From assembly GCA_051155735.1 (NCBI GenBank), contig DAXETX010000109.1, positions 1 to 5,622 on the forward strand: 5,622 nt of DNA, read 5' to 3'. Shown in pieces: positions 1 to 5,622 of this stretch (positions within the stretch are counted from its first letter, which is position 1; every line of letters begins with the position of its first letter). The notes under the pieces are model-generated. The model made no database searches and was not told the origin of the DNA. It saw only the letters and a list, made by a program, of their open reading frames with translations. A program made the position numbers and the translations under genes. This DNA is from JASJCP01 sp051155735 (GTDB lineage Bacteria > Cyanobacteriota > Cyanobacteriia > Cyanobacteriales > Xenococcaceae).

Positions 1-82
1 AAATTAAGACTATACCTTTACAATTGTTTTACTTAGTAATACTAAAATATGAAGTGTAAAATAATAATCACAGATAATTCTC

Positions 83-772
83 ATGAATCGGATTCTAATT
101 GCTGAAGACGAGGGTCGTATTGTCTCGTTTTTAGAAAAAGGTTTAAAAGCTCATGGCTATACTACGACAATTGCTCTTGATGCAGAATCGGCAATTAATC
201 TAGCCCTAAGCAATAATTTCGATCTGATGCTACTAGATTTGAGTTTACCTCAAAAAGATGGTTTAGAAGTGCTACAAGCACTCAGAGGTCAAGGAGTTAA
301 TATCCCGATTATTATTCTTACGGCACGAGATGATATCGAAGATAAAGTTAAAGGATTAGAAGGCGGTGCTGATGATTATGTTACCAAACCGTTTCGCTTT
401 GAAGAATTGATTGCTCGGATTCGGGTACGACTGCGTTCCGATCGCTTAGACAATAATAACAGCGATTCTCGCTCTGAAACCCAAATCAAGGTCGGGAAAA
501 TTGTCCTCGATCTTCACACTCGTAAGGTAATTTTTAATAATCAGCAAATTGAACTCCCAGCTAAAGAATTTGTCTTGCTCGAAACTTTTATGCGTCATCC
601 AGGACAAGTCATGACTAGAGAACAACTCTTAGACCGAGTTTGGGGTTATGATTATGACCCTGGTTCTAATATTGTCGATGTATATGTGGGTTATTTACGC
701 AAAAAACTTGGTAGTTCGACAATTCAAACAGTAAGGGGAGTCGGTTACCGTTTTGACAGTGAGGAAGTTTAG
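83..772 (+). CDS. OmpR/PhoB-family response regulator transcription factor
   Basis: This is a cytoplasmic two-component DNA-binding regulator of 229 residues, the normal full length for the family. The N-terminal receiver domain (about 1-118) has the acidic pair E8-D9, the phospho-acceptor D52 in LLDLSLP, the switch residue T80 in ILTAR and K102 in TKPF. All phosphorylation residues are therefore present, and it should be activated by a histidine kinase. A polar Asn/Ser-rich linker (about 119-134) leads to a C-terminal winged-helix domain (about 135-225), with LPAKEF at 158-163, the recognition-helix region near 195-208 (NIVDVYVGYLRKKL) and the closing wing TVRGVGYRF. The ATG at 83 gives the start expected for the receiver fold; no clear Shine-Dalgarno precedes it. 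No kinase gene follows: the next gene is convergent. A partner could lie upstream of the window or elsewhere. The family call is secure; the regulon and stimulus cannot be read from the sequence, so I give no symbol. Confidence 0.96.
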   Translation: MNRILIAEDEGRIVSFLEKGLKAHGYTTTIALDAESAINLALSNNFDLMLLDLSLPQKDGLEVLQALRGQGVNIPIIILTARDDIEDKVKGLEGGADDYVTKPFRFEELIARIRVRLRSDRLDNNNSDSRSETQIKVGKIVLDLHTRKVIFNNQQIELPAKEFVLLETFMRHPGQVMTREQLLDRVWGYDYDPGSNIVDVYVGYLRKKLGSSTIQTVRGVGYRFDSEEV

Positions 773-785
773 CAGTTTAATCGTC

Positions 786-1928
786 TTATTTTGCCCAAAC
801 CATTGGTTGAATATCTTCAGCAGCAAAAGCTGATTTGAGCTTATAAGGATAGCCTGTAGCGATAGTATGGTGAATTGCTAAAACAATCTCATTGACGTGA
901 AGAACATATCTAGAAGCGAGACGACAGGTCCGCTTTTCGGCGATCGCCTCTGCTAGTTCTGCCACGCCTCTAGCAAAATCCATAGTTTTATCACGGCGTA
1001 AATTAAAAATAGGCAGTTGTTTACGCACTAGAGGATATTTTTGTTTGAGCGGATTGATCATAGTTTTGCGACGGATAGTCAGTCGGCGTTTAATATATAC
1101 AGGAGATTCATAGTTCCAACAGTCTTCGGTACACAATAACCCTTCATCTCCCACAATAGTTAAAGCGTGGTCGTGAGGTGCAATAATACTACAAGTCAGA
1201 CGAGCGACAATTCCCGAAGCGAATTTAATACAAGCTACCGAAAAATCAGGCGTGTCTGGTGGTTCTAGAACCGTATCGGTTACTTTGCGATCAATTACAC
1301 AGGAAGAAAAAGCAGTGACACTTTCTGCTGCACCAAAAAAAGCTGTTAACCAAGTCACATAGTAACCAGCATGTTCGAGAGTACACCCTACTTCAAACTC
1401 ATCTTTGTAGGGCCAAGGTACACCGACATTATTAAACCATTTTCGGTATGCCATTTTGTGGATCATCCCATCATCCATTTCCGCATAAACGACTCTTACC
1501 TTGCCGATAACATTTTCCCGTAAAGCTTTCCAGATAGTTTGAGCCGTTTCACTCAAAACATTACAAGGAGCGCAGCTAATATATAATCCCTTTTGTTCGG
1601 CTAAATTTACCAAATCTGCTGCTTGTTCATATTCCATTGCTAAAGGCTTTTCCGAATAAACATGCTTACCTGCTTCTAAACAAGCTTTAGAGATTTCGTA
1701 GTGATTTCTCGGATTAGTTAGATTAACTACCAACTCCACCGTCGAGTCTTGAAGCAGTTCTGATAAAGACTGATAGATTTTTACTGAATAGTATTGAGCC
1801 AATTTAGTTGCTCTTTCTGAATCGCGATCCATCACTCCTACTAGTTTTAAGTTCGGATGATTGGCAAAAGTTTTTAGGTAATAGCCAGCAACGAAACCGC
1901 AGCCAACAACAGCAATTTTAGTAATCAT
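786..1928 (-). CDS. Gfo/Idh/MocA-family NAD(P)-dependent oxidoreductase
   Basis: This is a predicted soluble dehydrogenase of 380 residues acting on a sugar or related polyol; the substrate is unknown. The N-terminal Rossmann domain (about 3-120) shows the dinucleotide loop GCGFVAG (9-15), D34 at the end of the second strand, where an acidic residue often favours NAD(H), and the family hallmark EKP at 93-95. The C-terminal alpha/beta domain follows from about 130. Two things are odd. The usual active-site block D-x-G-x-H-x-x-D appears here as E185, A187, Y189 and T192, so the common catalytic His is Tyr. A CxxC (C119, C122) lies just after the Rossmann fold. I infer a distinct subfamily rather than a decayed gene, because the frame is intact and the surrounding motifs are good. 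It starts 57 bp after the thyX stop on the same strand and may be co-transcribed with it. It converges on the response-regulator gene with 13 bp between. No good ribosome-binding site is visible. Confidence 0.92.
   Translation of the reverse strand: MITKIAVVGCGFVAGYYLKTFANHPNLKLVGVMDRDSERATKLAQYYSVKIYQSLSELLQDSTVELVVNLTNPRNHYEISKACLEAGKHVYSEKPLAMEYEQAADLVNLAEQKGLYISCAPCNVLSETAQTIWKALRENVIGKVRVVYAEMDDGMIHKMAYRKWFNNVGVPWPYKDEFEVGCTLEHAGYYVTWLTAFFGAAESVTAFSSCVIDRKVTDTVLEPPDTPDFSVACIKFASGIVARLTCSIIAPHDHALTIVGDEGLLCTEDCWNYESPVYIKRRLTIRRKTMINPLKQKYPLVRKQLPIFNLRRDKTMDFARGVAELAEAIAEKRTCRLASRYVLHVNEIVLAIHHTIATGYPYKLKSAFAAEDIQPMVWAK
940..947. repeat. HIP1 octamer
   Basis: This is GCGATCGC within the longer palindrome GGCGATCGCC, in the oxidoreductase gene. 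HIP1 is highly over-represented in many cyanobacterial genomes. Four copies in this AT-rich window far exceed chance (my rough estimate is well below one expected), and they are the main base-level evidence for the host group. Confidence 0.95.
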
Positions 1929-1985
1929 TTCAAATTTAATAGAATTTAGGTGATCGGTAATATTTTCATCCCATAAATAACATAA

Positions 1986-2708
1986 TTATGGTGATAGTCT
2001 TGCTTTTTTGGCTCTATTTTCTTGATACCATTTAGCTATATCGGGCATCCATTCCTCAAAGTGTTTATATAATAATTCACAAAGCTTTTGCGCTTCTAAT
2101 TGGGCATCTTTTTTCCAGCGTAAATCTAATAAATGCATTAAAGAACGAGTATTACAACTCATCACAAAATGTTGTCTAGCATCAAAAGGAATTAAACTTC
2201 TGGCGTGTTCTTCTGCCAAGCCTTCACTAATTCTTTGTTGATAAAGTTGACAAGCTTCTCTACACCATTGTAAATCTTGTTGTCTTTGGGCTTTTGAATA
2301 AAAATAGTTCTTTCCTTGACGATTAGTATAGTTACCTACAGGACGTAAATAAAAGACATCTTCAATATCTCTTTTACCATCTACAACATCAATTATTCTA
2401 GAACCTGTGTAGCGAAAAGATTGCACATCAAAAGAAATTCCGACTCGATGAGTACGAATTTGTTGCATCATTGAATGAGGAAAATAGCCGACATTAAAAG
2501 TAATTTGAGGATGTTCTAAAGGACCATAATGTCCTCTATTTCCTGCTAAAAGATGTTTAATAATTAATTCTCCTGCTTTCGACTCTTCAGGAAACTGCTC
2601 CCGTTTGTGCCAAATAAATTCTTCACTATAATCTTGGTGCATTGCTGCCCAAACTAGCTGTTGAGGATTGGAAGTTGCAGCAATAGTTTCGACTCTAAGT
2701 TTATCCAT
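1986..2708 (-). CDS. thyX: FAD-dependent thymidylate synthase ThyX
   Basis: ThyX methylates dUMP to dTMP using methylenetetrahydrofolate as carbon donor and reduced FAD as the reductant, replacing ThyA. The active form in this family is a homotetramer in the cytoplasm. The 240-residue product has the signature region RTHRVGISFDVQSFRY (85-100), the cyanobacterial form of the ThyX motif RHRxxSxNxxSxRY, with one extra residue between the basic cluster and the second Ser. Other family landmarks are GPLEHPQITF (62-71), EEHARSLIPF (166-175), N186-x-R188-S-L and R197 followed by D201-A-Q-x-E205. The start at 2708 is supported by the N-terminus MDKLRVETI and the following AAMHQDY, which match what I recall of cyanobacterial ThyX; the next Met is residue 23. 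There is no Shine-Dalgarno, but a TATAAT ends 5 bp before the ATG. The gene is divergent from recG across 401 bp and leads into the oxidoreductase gene. Confidence 0.97.
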   Translation of the reverse strand: MDKLRVETIAATSNPQQLVWAAMHQDYSEEFIWHKREQFPEESKAGELIIKHLLAGNRGHYGPLEHPQITFNVGYFPHSMMQQIRTHRVGISFDVQSFRYTGSRIIDVVDGKRDIEDVFYLRPVGNYTNRQGKNYFYSKAQRQQDLQWCREACQLYQQRISEGLAEEHARSLIPFDARQHFVMSCNTRSLMHLLDLRWKKDAQLEAQKLCELLYKHFEEWMPDIAKWYQENRAKKARLSP

Positions 2709-2713
2709 ATAAT

Positions 2714-2740
2714 ATTATACAAAATTTATTCAATAATCAA
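2714..2740 (-). promoter_or_regulatory. Candidate thyX promoter
   Basis: On the minus strand a perfect TATAAT (2714-2719) is preceded by TTGATT (2735-2740) with a 15-bp spacer, shorter than the preferred 17. The -10 box ends 5 bp before the thyX ATG, so transcription would begin at or very near the start codon. That would give a leaderless mRNA, consistent with the missing Shine-Dalgarno. In such AT-rich DNA a chance TATAAT is quite possible. Confidence 0.4.
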
Positions 2741-2821
2741 GAAAGAAATTACTCTTGTTTGAAATTAATTATTAAGTTAATTTACTGAGTAACAATTTTA
2801 AATTACCAAGAAAAAATTACT
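2738..2821. repeat. Imperfect direct repeat CAAGAAA(G)AAATTACT
   Basis: CAAGAAAGAAATTACT at 2738-2753 recurs as CAAGAAAAAATTACT at 2807-2821, differing by one base deletion. The first copy overlaps the proposed thyX -35 and is also the left part of a short inverted repeat (CAAGA 2738-2742, TCTTG 2753-2757). It could be a regulator-binding pair, but the composition is very AT-rich. Confidence 0.35.
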
Positions 2822-2917
2822 TTCACATAAAACTTTCTTACAACAGAATTAAAACTCTTATATTCAGTTAAAAATTTAATTACAGCATTTTATCTAACTA
2901 ATAAGTACATCGCTAAT

Positions 2918-2947
2918 TTATCTGGGTTCATCTGGATTTATCTGTGG
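2918..2947. repeat. Three 10-bp tandem units of the YATCTG type
   Basis: Three consecutive units, TTATCTGGGT, TCATCTGGAT and TTATCTGTGG, share TYATCTG at positions 1-7 of an exact 10-bp period, about one helical turn. The stretch is visibly more GC-rich than its surroundings. On the other strand it reads as repeats of CCAGATRAA type. A degenerate further unit (CATCGC, 2908-2913) is slightly out of phase. The function is unknown. Confidence 0.6.
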
Positions 2948-3066
2948 ACATTATATTATCTCAAATTGAAAAGACAATCTTACAACTAAACAATGTTACA
3001 TTACCTTTAGATTCTTCAGAGTCATAAGTTAATTATTTTTGATTTAGAATCTATAGGAGCAAAAGT

Positions 3067-3087
3067 TTGATTAAAATAAGATTCTGA
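3067..3087 (+). CDS. Possible six-codon leader ORF upstream of recG
   Basis: A TTG start, seven bases after the SD-like core AGGAG (3055-3059), opens TTG ATT AAA ATA AGA TTC and stops at TGA (3085-3087), encoding MIKIRF. It ends 22 bp before the recG start. The SD and its spacing are the best in the intergenic region, while recG itself has a poor one. It may be a leader peptide or a chance match; such short ORFs cannot be proved from sequence alone. Confidence 0.2.
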   Translation: MIKIRF

Positions 3088-3098
3088 TTGCTTAACTC

Positions 3099-3110
3099 AT
3101 GGCGGGGTAA
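3099..3110 (+). other. Three-codon ORF overlapping the recG start
   Basis: ATG GCG GGG TAA (Met-Ala-Gly-stop) ends in TAATG, so its stop codon shares a base with the recG ATG at 3110. This geometry is the classic one for termination-reinitiation coupling. It lacks a Shine-Dalgarno of its own, so it could equally be chance. Confidence 0.2.
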
Positions 3111-5575
3111 TGGAGGAAAAATTAGACTGGATTAGATTGCAGAAAGCTCTAGCAGTAGAAGCTGAAAGAGGTTACGGTGATTTGGTCGGAAAACAATATC
3201 GTTTCAGTGAATTTCTGTGTTTGAGTTTAGGAAAACCGCCTAAAACCATCGCGCTTGGCGATCGCACTTACTGGCAAGAATTAGCTCAAAGTTATGCTGA
3301 TTATTCGCAGTTAACTGTTAATCAAAGACACGCCCTAGTTACAGATACGCGCAATTTTTTGCAACAACAGCGCAACATTATCGCGAGTCAGCAAGAAACT
3401 CCCAAACCGAAGCAACCGCGCACTATTCCCCTCAAGCTAGATCCGCCTGCTAATAATTACTACTCCCGTCAGTCACTCACTCTTGATCGCTTACTCTATC
3501 AAGTAGGGGAAATTGGACGCAGCAGTAGCTATTTAGAGCGTTTAGGGGTTTATACAGTCAGAGATTTACTATTTTACTATCCTCGTGACCATTTAGATTA
3601 TGCTCGTCAAGTCCAAATCTGCCATCTTGAACCAGGAGAAACCGTTACTGTGATCGGTACGGTAAAAAGTTGTAAATGTTTTAGTAGCCCCAAGAATAAA
3701 AAGCTGACTATTTTTCAGTTAGTGTTGCGAGACGGTACAGGTAAAATTACTCTAAGTAACTTTTTTAGTGGCACTCGTTACAGTCATCGCGGTTGGCAAG
3801 AAAGCTATAAACGCAAGTTTCCTATCGGCTCGATTGCAGCAGCATCAGGATTAGTTAAACAAAATAAATATGGTGTCACTCTCGAAAAGCCAGAAATCGA
3901 AATATTAGATAGTGTCGGAGCAAGTATTGAATCGGTTAAAATCGGACGAATTTTGCCAGTTTATCCTTTAACTGAAGGTGTACCAGCGGATACGGTAAGA
4001 AAGTCGGTAATTGCTGTTTTACCTGTAGCCAAAAGCCTGAAAGACCCTTTACCAGTACATATCTGTAAGCACTATGACTTGATAAAATTAGCAGATGCGA
4101 TCGCCAATATCCATTATCCTCAAGATCAAGCTAACTTAGCCCACGCCCGACGGCGATTAGTTTTTGATGAATTTTTCTATCTTCAATTAGGATTTTTACA
4201 GCGTCGCCAACTGCTTAAAGAAAAGCAAATCAGTGCCAGTTTTTCCGCTCAAGGAGAACTAATTCGTCGCTTCGAGTCGATAATTCCTTTTAAGCTTACT
4301 CAGGCTCAAGAACGAGTGGTTAATGAAATTTGGCGTGACTTACAAGCTACCAAACCGATGAATCGTCTAGTACAGGGAGACGTGGGTGCGGGTAAAACTA
4401 TTGTGGCAGTGTTTGCGATTTTAGCAGCAATCCAATCGGGCTATCAGGCTGCTTTAATGGCACCTACCGAAGTTTTAGCAGAACAGCATTATCGTAAATT
4501 AGTCGGTTGGTTCAACTTGCTACATCTTCCTGTAGAGTTGCTGACAGGTTCGACAAAAACCAGCAAACGTCGAGAAATTCACGCCCAACTCGCCACAGGA
4601 GAATTACCCTTATTGGTAGGAACTCATGCTTTAATTCAAGACCCAGTAAATTTTAGTCGCTTAGGTTTAGTAGTTATTGATGAACAACATCGTTTTGGCG
4701 TGCATCAGAGGGCAAAACTTCTGGCTAAAGGACAATCACCTCACGTTCTCAGCATGACTGCAACCCCAATACCCCGTACTCTCGCCCTCACACTTCACGG
4801 TGATTTGGATGTGAGTCAAATCGATGAATTACCCCCAGGAAGACAGCCAATTAAAACTTATGTCAAAACAGGACGCGATCGCAAACTAGTGTATGATTTA
4901 ATGCGTCGGGAAATTGCCCAAGGCAGACAAGCTTATATTATCTTTCCTTTGGTTGAAGAATCAGAAAAGCTCGACCTGCGTGCAGCAGTAGAGGAACACC
5001 AGCGACTTTCAGAAACTATTTTTCCTGAATTTAACATTGGCTTGTTACACGGGCGGATGAGTTCGGCAGATAAGGATGCTGCCCTGACGGCATTTCGGGA
5101 GCAAAAAACCCAAATAATTGTTTCTACTACCGTGATTGAAGTCGGGGTTGATGTGCCTAATGCGACAGTGATGGTAATTGAGCATGGAGAGCGTTTTGGC
5201 TTATCCCAATTACACCAGCTAAGAGGTAGAGTTGGACGCGGACAACACAAGTCTTATTGTTTTTTAATGAGTGGCAGTAAAAGTCAAGATGCTAAACAGA
5301 GATTGAGTGTTTTAGAACAGTCTCAAGATGGCTTTTTTATTTCGGAAATGGATATGAGATTTCGTGGACCAGGAGAAGTTTTGGGTACTCGTCAATCAGG
5401 TTTACCAGATTTTGCTTTAGCGAGTTTAGTAGAAGATCAAGAGGTACTAAATCTAGCTAGAGAAGCAGCAGAAAATTTGATTTTGCAAGATCGAAGTTTA
5501 AGTAATTATCCTCAACTTAAACAAGAATTAACGATTCGATATCAGAAATTAATGGGAGGAAATATTTTAAATTAG
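3110..5575 (+). CDS. recG: ATP-dependent DNA helicase RecG
   Basis: RecG is a superfamily 2 translocase that binds branched DNA, reverses stalled replication forks and processes Holliday junctions and R-loops. The product has 821 residues against about 690 in E. coli; the surplus is N-terminal. Residues 1 to about 88 form an extension (WIRLQKALAVEAERGYGDL), followed by a Gln/Lys/Pro-rich linker (about 89-115). The wedge/OB-fold domain covers about 121-265, entered by RDLLFYYPRDHLDY (151-164). Helicase motifs are complete: Walker A GDVGAGKT (423-430), motif Ia APTEVLAEQ (451-459), motif II DEQH (524-527), motif III SMTATPIPRT (548-557), motif V region STTVIEVGVDVP (672-683) and motif VI QLRGRVGRG (703-711). 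The TRG translocation region is MDMRFRGPGEVLGTRQSG (747-764). The ATG at 3110 is the first start codon after an in-frame stop at 3077. GGCGGGG ends 2 bp before it, which is too close and atypical for a ribosome-binding site. Confidence 0.97.
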   Translation: MEEKLDWIRLQKALAVEAERGYGDLVGKQYRFSEFLCLSLGKPPKTIALGDRTYWQELAQSYADYSQLTVNQRHALVTDTRNFLQQQRNIIASQQETPKPKQPRTIPLKLDPPANNYYSRQSLTLDRLLYQVGEIGRSSSYLERLGVYTVRDLLFYYPRDHLDYARQVQICHLEPGETVTVIGTVKSCKCFSSPKNKKLTIFQLVLRDGTGKITLSNFFSGTRYSHRGWQESYKRKFPIGSIAAASGLVKQNKYGVTLEKPEIEILDSVGASIESVKIGRILPVYPLTEGVPADTVRKSVIAVLPVAKSLKDPLPVHICKHYDLIKLADAIANIHYPQDQANLAHARRRLVFDEFFYLQLGFLQRRQLLKEKQISASFSAQGELIRRFESIIPFKLTQAQERVVNEIWRDLQATKPMNRLVQGDVGAGKTIVAVFAILAAIQSGYQAALMAPTEVLAEQHYRKLVGWFNLLHLPVELLTGSTKTSKRREIHAQLATGELPLLVGTHALIQDPVNFSRLGLVVIDEQHRFGVHQRAKLLAKGQSPHVLSMTATPIPRTLALTLHGDLDVSQIDELPPGRQPIKTYVKTGRDRKLVYDLMRREIAQGRQAYIIFPLVEESEKLDLRAAVEEHQRLSETIFPEFNIGLLHGRMSSADKDAALTAFREQKTQIIVSTTVIEVGVDVPNATVMVIEHGERFGLSQLHQLRGRVGRGQHKSYCFLMSGSKSQDAKQRLSVLEQSQDGFFISEMDMRFRGPGEVLGTRQSGLPDFALASLVEDQEVLNLAREAAENLILQDRSLSNYPQLKQELTIRYQKLMGGNILN
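3258..3265. repeat. HIP1 octamer
   Basis: Second GCGATCGC copy, in the part of recG that encodes the N-terminal extension (residues 50-52, GDR). Confidence 0.95.
4097..4104. repeat. HIP1 octamer
   Basis: Third GCGATCGC copy, in recG between the wedge and the helicase domain (DAIAN region, near residue 330). Confidence 0.95.
4875..4882. repeat. HIP1 octamer
   Basis: Fourth GCGATCGC copy, in recG between helicase motifs III and V (GRDRK, near residue 590). Confidence 0.95.
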
Positions 5576-5622
5576 ATGCTTTTTTTAGTCATTTCACTGA
5601 TTTTATTATTAGGAAATTGGAT
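5576..5622 (+). CDS. Possible partial CDS, hydrophobic N-terminus
   Basis: Directly after the recG stop, with no gap (TAGATG), an ATG opens a frame that stays open to the window end and reads MLFLVISLILLLGNW. The strongly hydrophobic run would fit a transmembrane segment or the core of a signal peptide, though no basic residue precedes it. A purine-rich GGGAGGA inside the last recG codons (5554-5560) lies 15 nt upstream, further than ideal for a ribosome-binding site. If real, the gene would be translationally coupled to recG. With only 15 codons visible in T-rich sequence, chance is a fair alternative. No function can be assigned. Confidence 0.3.
   Translation, partial: MLFLVISLILLLGNW

Larger units (their letters stand above)
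2709..3109. other. Divergent intergenic region thyX-recG
   Basis: This 401-bp AT-rich spacer separates two genes transcribed away from each other, so it must contain both promoters. From left to right it holds a -10-like TATAAT for thyX (2714-2719, minus strand), a near-repeat of CAAGAAA(G)AAATTACT at 2738 and 2807, featureless AT-rich sequence to about 2915, three 10-bp repeat units (2918-2947), and a recG leader with an SD-like TAGGAGC (3054-3060) followed by very short ORFs. I found no tRNA, conserved RNA fold, CRISPR unit or terminal inverted repeats. I saw no convincing sigma-70 promoter for recG; TTGAAA at 2966-2971 is the best -35 candidate but has only weak -10 partners. Confidence 0.8.

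Noticed and set aside
1971..1991. Inverted repeat CCATAA...TTATGG (with palindrome CATAATTATG) at the end of thyX as a terminator
   Set aside because: The 6-bp, AT-rich stem is not followed by a T tract on the minus strand, so it is unlikely to terminate; it overlaps the thyX stop codon by composition.
2762..2783. AAATTAA/TTAATTT hairpin in the intergenic region
   Set aside because: The stem is purely A/T and of a kind expected by chance in this composition.
2918..2947. CRISPR array or transposon end
   Set aside because: Units are 10 bp with no spacers, and no terminal inverted repeats, target duplication or transposase remnant is visible nearby.
4933..5250. 105-codon minus-strand ORF
   Set aside because: It lies entirely within the helicase motif region of recG, has no recognisable motif and has a composition expected from an antisense reading of a conserved gene.
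5579..5590. T-run after recG as an intrinsic terminator
   Set aside because: Seven T residues are present, but no GC-rich stem precedes them; the run is also part of the open hydrophobic frame.
1..5622. A new multi-gene defence or biosynthetic system
   Set aside because: The genes are a response regulator, a sugar-type dehydrogenase, thyX and recG, all common chromosomal families, with no shared operon beyond the thyX-oxidoreductase pair.

Overview
The window looks like ordinary chromosomal DNA from an AT-rich cyanobacterium. The evidence is four copies of the octamer GCGATCGC (HIP1, the cyanobacterial palindrome), a ThyX-type thymidylate synthase with the cyanobacterial form of its signature, and a RecG helicase carrying the N-terminal extension I associate with cyanobacterial and chloroplast RecG. 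I cannot name a genus from the sequence alone.

Layout. Positions 1-82 are the upstream region of an OmpR/PhoB-family response regulator (83-772, plus strand). It is convergent, with a 13-bp gap, to a minus-strand pair: a Gfo/Idh/MocA-family NAD(P)-dependent oxidoreductase (786-1928) and, upstream of it, thyX (1986-2708). A 401-bp AT-rich intergenic region (2709-3109) separates thyX from the divergent recG (3110-5575, plus strand). Directly after the recG stop codon, an ATG opens a hydrophobic reading frame that runs off the window end.

How the genes relate. ThyX makes dTMP for DNA synthesis and RecG remodels stalled replication forks and recombination intermediates, so the divergent pair has a loose DNA-metabolism theme. 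The oxidoreductase lies 57 bp downstream of thyX on the same strand and may be read from the same transcript, but no functional link is evident. The response regulator has no kinase in view.

I do not see a new multi-gene system, mobile element, CRISPR array or RNA gene. The most interesting points are small: the oxidoreductase has lost the usual catalytic-site His and Asp and has a CxxC where family members normally differ; a three-unit 10-bp repeat lies between thyX and recG; thyX has a perfect -10 hexamer so close to its ATG that the mRNA may be leaderless; and the recG leader has a good Shine-Dalgarno sequence in front of a six-codon ORF rather than in front of recG.
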